From the NCBI GenBank assembly GCA_035654655.1, contig DASRWI010000023.1:1-48451 (forward strand): 48,451 bases of DNA, read 5' to 3'. Positions 35,248-43,073 of the stretch are shown here, piece by piece. This stretch comes from DASRWI01 sp035654655. Its GTDB lineage: Bacteria; Bacteroidota; Ignavibacteria; Ignavibacteriales; Ignavibacteriaceae. Each line of letters starts with the position of its first letter. The stretch's first letter is position 1. Made by a program: the position numbers and the translations under genes. The notes beneath the pieces were generated by a model. That model saw only the letters and a program-made list of their open reading frames with translations. It searched no databases and had not been told where the DNA came from.

Positions 35248-35760
35248 ATGAAAAAGTTTCCCTGGCACTTTTTATTTCTTTTTGTTCTATTTTTCTTCAA
35301 TTCAGGATGCAATGATGAGGATAATCCTGTTACTCCTGCTTCTAAAATTTTAGGTAAATACCACACCACCAAACCTTTCAAAGTTATTGTAAAAAACGAT
35401 TTTTGTACAAGCGATATGCAGGAAGTTGGTTATGAAAATTGGACTATGAATTGGGAAGTTAAGCAAAGAGCTGACCCTAACCAGGTTGATATTACTATTA
35501 CATATAACAGGTCCGGATGGACTATAACTAATTCTGCCTGCGGCGGTGCAGCCGGTTATGCTCCTGAACCTTCACCAATTTATACCTGGGGATATATAAA
35601 TGGAAATGTGCTTACAATAAATTATGATAACCAAAATATAATGAGTGTTAATATTGCTGATGTTCAGGTTTTATCCGGAGATTTGAAATATCAATACTGC
35701 ATAGTGTACTGCCAGGAAATCAGCACAGCTGAAACAAATTTTGAATTAGCAAAAGAGTAA
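35248..35760 (+). CDS. Lipoprotein of unknown function
   Basis: A 170-residue protein with a lipoprotein signal (FLFVLFFFNSGC, Cys21) and an acidic DEDNP tether. The mature part has features of a beta-sandwich: WTMNWEVKQ, VDITITYN, VLTINYDN, DLKYQYCIVYC. Paired Cys near 54/93 and 151/155 could form disulfides. No family is recognised. It sits after the small Cys protein and converges with the DUF4256 gene. Confidence 0.7.
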   Translation: MKKFPWHFLFLFVLFFFNSGCNDEDNPVTPASKILGKYHTTKPFKVIVKNDFCTSDMQEVGYENWTMNWEVKQRADPNQVDITITYNRSGWTITNSACGGAAGYAPEPSPIYTWGYINGNVLTINYDNQNIMSVNIADVQVLSGDLKYQYCIVYCQEISTAETNFELAKE

Positions 35761-35770
35761 AGTTAAGAAT

Positions 35771-36334
35771 TTAAATTCTTAATGTTCCTCTAAATCCTCT
35801 TACAGCGTAATAAGATTCTGCGCCATTGTGGTATGTAAATACGTGATTGTATCTTCTGTCGCAGTAGAGGGCCCCACCAAGTTTTCTGATTTCATCAGGA
35901 GTTTTTATCCAGCTTGAGGTTTTTAAATCAAACTCACCAACTGTTTGCAATTCTTTGTATTGTTCTTCGGTTAATATTTCAATCCCCATATTCTCCGCCA
36001 TATTCATTGCACTGTCTTTTGGTTTTGCTTCTTTTCTTTTATTCAAGGCTTCGTGGTCATAGCAAAAGCTTCTTCTACCTTTAGGACTCTCAGCAGAGCA
36101 GTCCATAAAAATAAACTCTCCTGTTTTTTTGTCATTACCAACTACATCCGGTTCACCTTCAGTTCTTTCCATTTCCGATAATGACCATGCTTTTTCAGGA
36201 TTTGATTTTATTTTTTCTTCTATCTTACTCCAGTCCAAACCTTTATGTCTGTTCATATTTTTTTCAAACCGTTTCTTTAAAGTACTTAACAGTTCTTCTA
36301 ATTGCGCAGATGTTAATTTTTTGTTTTTGCTCAT
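35771..36334 (-). CDS. DUF4256 protein
   Basis: A 187-residue cytoplasmic protein matching DUF4256 along its length: the helical start LEELLSTLKKRFEKNMNRH, then SLSEMERTEGEPDVV, FIFMDCSAESPKGRRSFCYD, MGIEILTEEQY, SSWIKTPDEIRKLGGALYCDRRY and the terminal ESYYAVRGFRGTL. Function unknown. The length is the usual one. The neighbours give no hint of its role. Confidence 0.88.
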   Translation of the reverse strand: MSKNKKLTSAQLEELLSTLKKRFEKNMNRHKGLDWSKIEEKIKSNPEKAWSLSEMERTEGEPDVVGNDKKTGEFIFMDCSAESPKGRRSFCYDHEALNKRKEAKPKDSAMNMAENMGIEILTEEQYKELQTVGEFDLKTSSWIKTPDEIRKLGGALYCDRRYNHVFTYHNGAESYYAVRGFRGTLRI

Positions 36335-36410
36335 TTATAATAATCCTAATTAATTGATGAGCAATATATTTTAATAATATGTCTTACAGTATGACGCTCT
36401 TCAACGTATT

Positions 36411-36935
36411 TTAAATTATTATCTCAAATTTACCATCTTTAAGCACAGCAACTTCATCTTTATTGGCTTTAGATTTTAATTCAAATGAAAATCCACCATG
36501 AATAATAAATTTATCATTTACATATTCATTTCTAAGATATTCCATCTTCATTTTTATATCTGCAGAGTCAACAACAATTTTTTCTCCTTTAGTATTCTTT
36601 GTAAATTTTATAATAGCTTCATCTCCATATTCAACAGAGAAATATTCTTTGAAAATATTTTTCTCGTCAACTTCTTTAAAATCCATTTTAATTGAATATG
36701 GTTTTGACAAGTTTTTCATTCCCAATTGCATGGAAAAAGTTTTAGCTTTTTGATTATCAGGCAAGCTGCCCTTAAATGAAAAGAAGATTGCGTTATCTTC
36801 TCCTTTTGATATTTCTACATATGTAATGGGAATAGTAAATTCTTCATCATTATATATAAAACTAATTTTACCTTTGTCTGATTGCCCCATAATAACGATT
36901 GTTGCGATAAAGAGGAACAAAAATACTTTTTTCAT
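36411..36935 (-). CDS. Exported protein of unknown function
   Basis: I use the ATG at 36935 (MKKVFLFLFIATIVIMGQ, a signal peptide). The upstream ATG at 36947 is part of ATGGAG, which serves as the ribosome site six bases before the chosen start. The mature protein, about 155 residues, is rich in beta strands (ISFIYNDEEFTIPITYV, IIHGGFSFELKSK) with many Lys/Asp. No family recognised. A near-perfect sigma-70-type promoter lies upstream. Confidence 0.7.
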   Translation of the reverse strand: MKKVFLFLFIATIVIMGQSDKGKISFIYNDEEFTIPITYVEISKGEDNAIFFSFKGSLPDNQKAKTFSMQLGMKNLSKPYSIKMDFKEVDEKNIFKEYFSVEYGDEAIIKFTKNTKGEKIVVDSADIKMKMEYLRNEYVNDKFIIHGGFSFELKSKANKDEVAVLKDGKFEIII

Positions 36936-36964
36936 TAAGTACTCCATATGTTAATAGAATAAAC

Positions 36965-36993
36965 ATATTAAATAAATTGAAATTATTTGTCAA
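36965..36993 (-). promoter_or_regulatory. Sigma-70-like promoter of the exported-protein gene
   Basis: On the minus strand TTGACA (36993-36988), 17 bases, TAATAT (36970-36965), about 30 bases before the ATG. The TTGACA box is preceded by ACAATTTT, a context also seen upstream of two genes of the lipid cluster. Confidence 0.5.
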
Positions 36994-37534
36994 AAAATTG
37001 TAAAAATAAATAAGCCATTTTCTTGTAGCTATTAAAGTATCTTATTCAAAGGGACACCACTTTGTGGAACGATGGATGTGTTCTTTTAATCCAAGGTTAT
37101 TATTAAAATATCCCTACGGGATGGATGTTTTCTTTAATCCAAGGTTATTATTAAAGTATCCCTACGGGATGATTTTAAATTCACATCTCGTTAAAACATA
37201 GGTTAAAAAAAATTTCATAATCATTGGATTAATATTAACTAACCTTGATAACCCAGATACCATTCCATAGGAATATATCAATAATAACTACCTATAAAAA
37301 GAAATATTGCATTCCGCCACGAAGTGGTCCCTTTGGGATAGGAATATTTTAATAATAACTTTCAATAAAAAAAAAGAATGAATCTTTGCTAAATAATTTA
37401 ATTGATTACAATTTATTTAGTTTTTTTTTGTGATACTTCCTGTTCTCCAAGAATCTATCATAATTTTATAAACTAAATTTCTGAAAGCTTTATGAAAAGA
37501 AGATTAAATGGAAAGAAGCAGCTAAGAAATAGTA
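36994..37534. repeat. Intergenic field of palindromic repeats
   Basis: No gene is visible. Two units of about 48 bases (37074-37122 and 37123-37170) read TTTAATCCAAGGTTATTATT followed by AAAxTATCCCTACGGGAT. Related elements follow: ATTCCATAGGAAT near 37265, and the compound ATTCCGCCACGAAGTGGTCC segment near 37311 ending TAATAATAAC near 37360. These are the reverse or forward form of the elements at 30634-30850. The last 170 bases hold nothing that I recognise. Confidence 0.75.
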
Positions 37535-37711
37535 TTATTTAAATTTATTTCGTGAATAGATAAGGAATCCAATTCCAATTATGATTAATAATAATGGAAT
37601 TGCACCCGGTTCACTATCGGAATATATTTTAAATATTAAAAGAAGAACTCCAATTACTATTATAATAATTGATAGTATTTTATAAACCATTTGTTTATCG
37701 TTTAATGCCAC
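37535..37711 (-). CDS. Small two-helix membrane protein
   Basis: A 58-residue frame from GTG at 37711 (AAGGA four bases upstream) or 51 residues from ATG at 37690. It reads MVYKILSIIIIVIGVLLLIF, then a short acidic KIYSDSEPGA loop, then IPLLLIIIGIGFLIYS and RNKFK. The two transmembrane helices with a basic tail are convincing. It is located upstream of the M4 protease terminator. Function unknown. Confidence 0.6.
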   Translation of the reverse strand: MALNDKQMVYKILSIIIIVIGVLLLIFKIYSDSEPGAIPLLLIIIGIGFLIYSRNKFK

Positions 37712-37764
37712 TTTATCCTTAGTATTAGTTTTATTAAATCAACGAACATAAATTAAATAAAAAA

Positions 37765-37795
37765 AGTGCGAACCGGAAGATTCGCACTATTTTTA
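37765..37795 (-). terminator. Terminator of the M4 protease gene
   Basis: On the minus strand AGTGCGAA (37788-37781), loop, TTCGCACT (37772-37765), then eight T. It begins eleven bases after the stop codon. Confidence 0.88.
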
Positions 37796-37798
37796 AAT

Positions 37799-40270
37799 TT
37801 ATTTCATCAAAACCATTTTTCTAACAGTTAAGTATGTACCCACTTTTATATTGCAATAATATATTCCTGAAGATACTGAAGTTCCATTTTCGCTCTTGCC
37901 GTTCCAGGTAATTGTATAAGTACCGGGATTGTGAAAATTATTTGCAAGCTCTGCAATTTTGTTTCCATTTATATCATATACAACTATTAATACATCTTTT
38001 GCTTCAGGTAGCGAGTATCTAATTGTTGTTGAAGGATTAAATGGATTCGGATAATTTTCTGAAATTTCAAATTTATCAGGGACTTTAGTATCTATTTCAA
38101 CATCTGTAAATGTTGAGCTAACATCAGCTCTCATAAAGACGGTATAGTTGTTTGCACCCGTAAGTTGTGCCCATCCATTTGTTGGGTCATATTCATAAGT
38201 CCTGTTATTGCCGGGGACATCAGCACCAAGCAATGGCCAGTTAGTTCCATCGTATTTAGCTGAAACAAAAAAGTCAGATGAAACTGTTAATCCTGATACC
38301 CAAAATACTTGCCAGCCATACTTATTAGTTGGGGTATATGAATATGGAGTTATAAGAGAATTATTTGGCATTCCGGATGCATTTGCATCAAATAGCTCTA
38401 ATGTAAAATGACCATTACCATTATTTTGGTCACCATTTAAATAAATACCAATACTATCAATTGATATTACCGGTGAAGGAGCTGTAAACTTAACTGCAAT
38501 TTTCCAGTTAGCAAGATTTTCATAAATAGATTGATCAGGATACCCATCATCGTAAGCCAATGAATAATAAGAAGGAGTATTCACTTGAATGCCGACATTA
38601 TCAAAAGCATTTGTAACTGCATTATATTCAGATGAATTTAATCCGAATAAATCTCTTGCAGCAAACAGTGCGGCTATTCTTAAATCTCTGAACTGAGAAT
38701 TTTCATAAAGATATAAAGTTAAAGTTCTATACCAGATTAAACCTGCTTTATATCTGCCTATGTTTGATGCAACATTATAAAATGCTTTGTTTGGTATTCC
38801 TGAATTTGTATGAACCCCACCTCTGTCTCCTTCTTCATTTTCAGGCAGAATCTGGAATTCAGTCATATGTGCAGGCTGCCAATTATCACCATTACCATTA
38901 TGCGGGTCTTGCATACTTCTTAAAGCATCACCACTTATACCGGGAGTATAAACATCTTCGCCAAGCAGCCAATCTGTACTATCTAATAAAACTCCAAATA
39001 CATCAGCAAAGGATTCATTCATTGCACCCGATTGAGAACGATATTCAAGATTTGCGGATGATGAAATAACTCCGTGAGTCATCTCGTGGCAAATTACATC
39101 AAGTGCTCCTGCTAAGTTAGAGAACTGAATACCATCACCATCTCCATAAGTTAAGCTGACACCATTCCAAAAAGCATTATTATAATTTTGTTTGTAGTGA
39201 ACAACATTAAGCAGACTGCCGCCATTATTATTAAAGCTGTTTCTATTAAAGTAACTTTTATAAAAATTATAAACCTGTAGAGTATGGTAATGGGCATCCA
39301 CTGCGGCTCTCAATCCCATATTGTCATTAAAGTTATTATTATTATCAGGATCAAAAACTAATGCAGCTTCATCATAACCATTACCTGTTAAAGAATTTTT
39401 TGCATCATAAGTAAGTATCATTCCCTTTAAAGAATCAAAAGGAGGAACATACATAGGCAGTGAGGCATCTGCCAGGTAATATTTAGATGAATACAAATAT
39501 GTATTGAGAGTTCTGGTTGTTCCAGTTAGACTTGTTCCTGAACCTACTGCAGGACCATCATACCTAATTCCATCATCCTTATAAAGCAGAGTACCTTTAA
39601 TAGCATCAATATATAAAACCATCATAGGAAAATCTTTTGATGGCAATTTTACTCTATAAGCGGGAATTAGTTCAATACCTTTTCTGTAATAAACAAATTC
39701 GGAAATTTTTTCTGTGGGGGTATAATTTTTTAGAAAATTATTCGAAAGATTGACTGCATCATTTGCTGATAAAACAGACTTTTGAACAGAAATGGGTGAA
39801 GGAAGATAACCGCCATTCATTGATTCAATTGAACCATTGCTGTTTATATGAAAAATCAGCATTGATGATGTAATTTCTGCATTATTATAAAACTGTTTAT
39901 ACTTAAGGTGAGTCATCCCAAGTTCATCTGTAGATGAAGAAATAAGTCTTAATTCTTCAGAAGGATTTGCCAGTCCGAAAATTTCCTTATTATTTAGAAC
40001 AAACATTTTGACATCAGCATCTACTGAAGCTTTATTGCAATATCCTGATGAAGTTAATCCACCATAAATAGCAGAAGGAGTAGTGATGACATCACTTAAA
40101 ATCAATGAAGGATTTAAGTTAGAATTGTTCTTTAATAATTCTATTCCGGCTATTGGATTATGCGTCAAAAATTTAGTTGTGGATTCCTTTACTTTAACGG
40201 AACCATTCTGAGGGAAAACGGTTTGTACTAAAACCATTAATGCAATGAACAGTAATCTGCTTGTCTTCAT
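37799..40270 (-). CDS. Secreted M4 (thermolysin-family) metalloprotease, T9SS cargo
   Basis: An 823-residue preproenzyme. The signal peptide is residues 1-21. A propeptide (about 50-240, FTP/PepSY type; MTHLKYKQFYNNAEI) is followed by the catalytic domain at about 250-560. It has CHEMTHGV (zinc His395 and His399, Glu396), NESFADVFGVLLD (third ligand Glu419) and GGVHTNSGIPNKAFYN with the transition-state His. A beta-rich domain (about 580-730) follows and the protein ends in a T9SS sorting domain (ISENYPNPFNPSTT ... RKMVLMK). It would be exported, matured by propeptide removal and act as an extracellular endopeptidase. It starts 12 bases after a small lipoprotein gene, so the two form an operon. 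Confidence 0.93.
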   Translation of the reverse strand: MKTSRLLFIALMVLVQTVFPQNGSVKVKESTTKFLTHNPIAGIELLKNNSNLNPSLILSDVITTPSAIYGGLTSSGYCNKASVDADVKMFVLNNKEIFGLANPSEELRLISSSTDELGMTHLKYKQFYNNAEITSSMLIFHINSNGSIESMNGGYLPSPISVQKSVLSANDAVNLSNNFLKNYTPTEKISEFVYYRKGIELIPAYRVKLPSKDFPMMVLYIDAIKGTLLYKDDGIRYDGPAVGSGTSLTGTTRTLNTYLYSSKYYLADASLPMYVPPFDSLKGMILTYDAKNSLTGNGYDEAALVFDPDNNNNFNDNMGLRAAVDAHYHTLQVYNFYKSYFNRNSFNNNGGSLLNVVHYKQNYNNAFWNGVSLTYGDGDGIQFSNLAGALDVICHEMTHGVISSSANLEYRSQSGAMNESFADVFGVLLDSTDWLLGEDVYTPGISGDALRSMQDPHNGNGDNWQPAHMTEFQILPENEEGDRGGVHTNSGIPNKAFYNVASNIGRYKAGLIWYRTLTLYLYENSQFRDLRIAALFAARDLFGLNSSEYNAVTNAFDNVGIQVNTPSYYSLAYDDGYPDQSIYENLANWKIAVKFTAPSPVISIDSIGIYLNGDQNNGNGHFTLELFDANASGMPNNSLITPYSYTPTNKYGWQVFWVSGLTVSSDFFVSAKYDGTNWPLLGADVPGNNRTYEYDPTNGWAQLTGANNYTVFMRADVSSTFTDVEIDTKVPDKFEISENYPNPFNPSTTIRYSLPEAKDVLIVVYDINGNKIAELANNFHNPGTYTITWNGKSENGTSVSSGIYYCNIKVGTYLTVRKMVLMK

Positions 40271-40282
40271 ATGTAACCTTTA

Positions 40283-40717
40283 TTATTTATTAAACTTCGC
40301 TATTTCAAAAATGTTGTTATAGTAGGTATCTAACTTGCCGGCATTGACTGAGCCTGGAATCCAGGATAGTCTTTTTTCAGATTTGGAATTTTTCAGAATA
40401 ATATATTTATAAATATTCCCTGACTCTCTTAAATCATAGTTCATAAGACTATCTATAATAGAATTAAGCTTTTCTATTTTAGCATTATCAAGCATCATTA
40501 CAGAATCCTTTTTGGCAGTATCGAAACTCTTCCCTTCAAAAGAATAAACAGCAGAGGAAGTATCAATAAATACTCCTGAATGCCTTCCGGTAACGCCGCC
40601 ACCTTCACCTGCAATTATGCTGTACTTTAATTTTGTTTTATTAGAACTAATTTCCTGACTGCAACAAGAAGAAACAATAAAAGAAAAGAGGATAAGAATC
40701 CAAATAAAATTTTTCAT
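40283..40717 (-). CDS. Small lipoprotein, possible partner or inhibitor of the M4 protease
   Basis: A 144-residue lipoprotein (FIVSSC, Cys18 or Cys19). The mature part begins KYSIIAGEGGGVTGRHSGVFI, a Gly-rich turn between strands. Helical DNAKIEKLNSIIDSLMNY and the strand YKYIILKNSK follow. This order (Gly-Gly-rich turn, strands, helix) recalls the emfourin-type inhibitors encoded beside M4 proteases, but the similarity is faint and I do not claim the family. The operon position, directly upstream of the protease, is the stronger hint. Confidence 0.6.
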   Translation of the reverse strand: MKNFIWILILFSFIVSSCCSQEISSNKTKLKYSIIAGEGGGVTGRHSGVFIDTSSAVYSFEGKSFDTAKKDSVMMLDNAKIEKLNSIIDSLMNYDLRESGNIYKYIILKNSKSEKRLSWIPGSVNAGKLDTYYNNIFEIAKFNK

Positions 40718-40852
40718 TTTAAGAATCCCCGAATAGTGATTAAAATAGAATCCGTATAGAATATATAAAAAATTTTTTTTTATGCAAAGTAAATAATGTA
40801 AGATTTAATAACAGTTGTTGTTAAAAGAAGAATTAGTCAATATTAAACTTCT

Positions 40853-41869
40853 TCAATGATTAAATGGTTTATAGGTTAAGCCATTTTTAATTATGGTATG
40901 TAATAGGGTTGGGTAATCTATTCCTTCGTATTTGGCAGATTCTGCAAAGTCTTCATCCCGGGCAAGAAAAGGATTTGGATTTGCTTCAAGAAGATATATC
41001 TCATCGTTTTTCAGTCTGTAATCTATTCTTGCATATCCGCTTAGTTTTAAGGCTTTATATATTTCCTTGCTGATATGTTCAAATTTTCTCTTTAATGATG
41101 GTGTCAATTCTGCAGCCTTTGTAATTAGTCCTACCTTTTTCTGATGATTGGCATTCCATTTTAATTTGCTTGTGGCAATTGGTGTATCAGAATCATCATT
41201 CTTTAAAATTAATTCCCAGGGAGTTAAAACTTTTATTTTTGAATTTCCCATAACGCCAACATAAATTTCCCTTCCTTCAACAAACTCTTCAGCAATAACA
41301 TCAGTGGAATAATTATTATGCAGGTATTCAATGCGCTCGATTAATTTTTCTTCTGAATTTACAATTGATTCTTTGGATATTCCTATTGAACCTTCCTCCT
41401 TTAAAGATTTTACAAATAATGGATAACCAAAATCATTCTCGATTTTGATTTTTTTATTGTAATGAAAAACTAAAAATTTAGGAATGTTAATGTTGTGGTA
41501 AGCCAGAATTTTTTTACTTAATGCTTTATCCTTAGCAATGAACAATCCACGTGGATTACATCCGGTATATGGAATTTTTTTAAGCTCTAAATAATTTATA
41601 ACTTGCTGGTCAAAAAGTGGATATTCAACAAAGTCCTCCAAAAGATTAAAGGCAATGTCAAATTTTTCATTATTAATTAAATTCCTTAGAGGTTCAAGTT
41701 CGCCAAACATTTCTACCGGATAAATTGTATGTCCTTCCTCCTTCAATACACCTATAACATTACTTTCAACTTTTATTTCTTCAAGTTCTTCCTTTGTTAA
41801 CTTGGATGTATCGTCAGGAGGAAGTAAACCTTTGTGTATTAGTACAGCTATTTTTAATTTCTTTCTCAT
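40853..41869 (-). CDS. ATP-grasp ligase related to D-alanine-D-alanine ligase
   Basis: A 338-residue protein with an N-terminal Ddl-like domain (KIAVLIHKG, IAFNLLEDF, IPYTGCNPRGLFIAKDKALSK) and an ATP-grasp domain. The latter shows the Lys of PLFVKSLKEEGSIGISK, EEFVEGREIYVGVMG, ARIDYRL and LLEANPNPFLARDEDF (metal-binding Glu and Asn). A genuine peptidoglycan Ddl would normally lie in a cell-wall cluster. Here it overlaps by four bases the 3' end of a zinc-peptidase-like gene. It probably joins an amino acid or peptide carboxylate to an amine. The substrate is unknown. Confidence 0.87.
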   Translation of the reverse strand: MRKKLKIAVLIHKGLLPPDDTSKLTKEELEEIKVESNVIGVLKEEGHTIYPVEMFGELEPLRNLINNEKFDIAFNLLEDFVEYPLFDQQVINYLELKKIPYTGCNPRGLFIAKDKALSKKILAYHNINIPKFLVFHYNKKIKIENDFGYPLFVKSLKEEGSIGISKESIVNSEEKLIERIEYLHNNYSTDVIAEEFVEGREIYVGVMGNSKIKVLTPWELILKNDDSDTPIATSKLKWNANHQKKVGLITKAAELTPSLKRKFEHISKEIYKALKLSGYARIDYRLKNDEIYLLEANPNPFLARDEDFAESAKYEGIDYPTLLHTIIKNGLTYKPFNH

Positions 41870-42894
41870 AACGGTATCCTGTAATATCCTGTGTGTATAA
41901 GATTAATAAGTTGAGCAGTAATTATGATAATCAACTTTTCAAAAGCTTCTTCCTTTTTAAGTTTTAACTGCAGATTTAATTTTATACTCCTTATAATTAG
42001 CTCTCTTATAAGTTGATCAATAGTATATTGTGGGATATCCAGTACTTCAGAGATATTTTTTCTTATATTTTTTCTTACAGATTTCAAAAATCTTTCAGCC
42101 GATAATGAATTTTTATTTTCTGTTATAGTAAAAATTTTCTTTAGTTCTTCATCAAAGGATTGAGCCCATTTAACGGTATAAAATTTCTTTTTTCTCTTAT
42201 AATAATCACCAATAGTGCGTTTTGATTTTGATAATTGAGCATATTCCTCTTTTGTCTTAATTATAGGTTCACGGTCTTTAATATCATTCATAAGAGCATC
42301 AAGATAATTTAGTTTTTCAAATGCCGGCCAGTTTTCATACTGTTTTTTCCAATTGCTTTTAGGATTTAACCACACTGCAAAAGTTTCTGCAAAGTCTTCA
42401 AGAGGATGTGCCTGTGCATACCAGGCATTAAGATGAGTGACATAATCTTTACTTTTAATTTCCGGGGTATACCACAATGGATAAGGTTCACGGTAATCAC
42501 CAAAAATCTTTTTCCATTCTTTAAGCTTATAAAGTTGATATGCATGAGAAATTGCATGACCTGTTTCGTGTCTCATAATCTTCAAACATTCAGATAGTTC
42601 TGCACCTTCAGCTTCAAAAACCTGTTCCTTCTCAAGCTTTAATAAAACGGGATGAAAAAGATAAAAGGGGATGGCAAATCCGGCAATATCATCAGGAGTA
42701 AACCATTCTTCTGATATCCAAATATGCGGTTTAAAGAATAATCCTTTTTTTTCAAGTTCATAGTATAATCTTGAAATTCTTTTTTCCATATTGCTTCCCT
42801 TAATAGAAAGACGAAGATTTTTCAATTTTAGATTAAGTAATTCTTCAGCGGACATTCTATTAAGAGTGTTCTTTTTCATAATCTTCTTATCCAT
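41866..42894 (-). CDS. Putative zinc metallopeptidase (HExxH)
   Basis: A 342-residue protein without signal peptide. The zinc motif is IMRHETGHAISH (about residue 110), and HPLEDFAETFAVWL some 60 residues later offers further ligands of the gluzincin type. The N-terminus (residues 1-45) is helical and basic. The C-terminal 120 residues are helical (FDEELKKIF, IPQYTIDQLIRELIIRSI). Its stop overlaps the ATP-grasp start (ATGA), which implies stoichiometric production. It resembles uncharacterised zinc-binding peptidases found next to ATP-grasp enzymes, but no proven role is known to me. Confidence 0.75.
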   Translation of the reverse strand: MDKKIMKKNTLNRMSAEELLNLKLKNLRLSIKGSNMEKRISRLYYELEKKGLFFKPHIWISEEWFTPDDIAGFAIPFYLFHPVLLKLEKEQVFEAEGAELSECLKIMRHETGHAISHAYQLYKLKEWKKIFGDYREPYPLWYTPEIKSKDYVTHLNAWYAQAHPLEDFAETFAVWLNPKSNWKKQYENWPAFEKLNYLDALMNDIKDREPIIKTKEEYAQLSKSKRTIGDYYKRKKKFYTVKWAQSFDEELKKIFTITENKNSLSAERFLKSVRKNIRKNISEVLDIPQYTIDQLIRELIIRSIKLNLQLKLKKEEAFEKLIIIITAQLINLIHTGYYRIPL

Positions 42895-43073
42895 AGGGAG
42901 GAATAAAGCAATAATTTATGGATTTATAAATGATGCAGGTTATTCATAAAAACTATTCATATCCTTTAATATGAATTTATGACCTTACTCCATATTTATT
43001 AACCAATTATGGAATCATTGTTTTTGTTTCATGGCAATTTTATATTATTGTTTAATAATAATTAGGAAGTATT

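Noticed and set aside
40853..41869. Assignment as ddl
   Set aside because: The motifs fit ATP-grasp ligases in general, and the partner gene is not a cell-wall gene.
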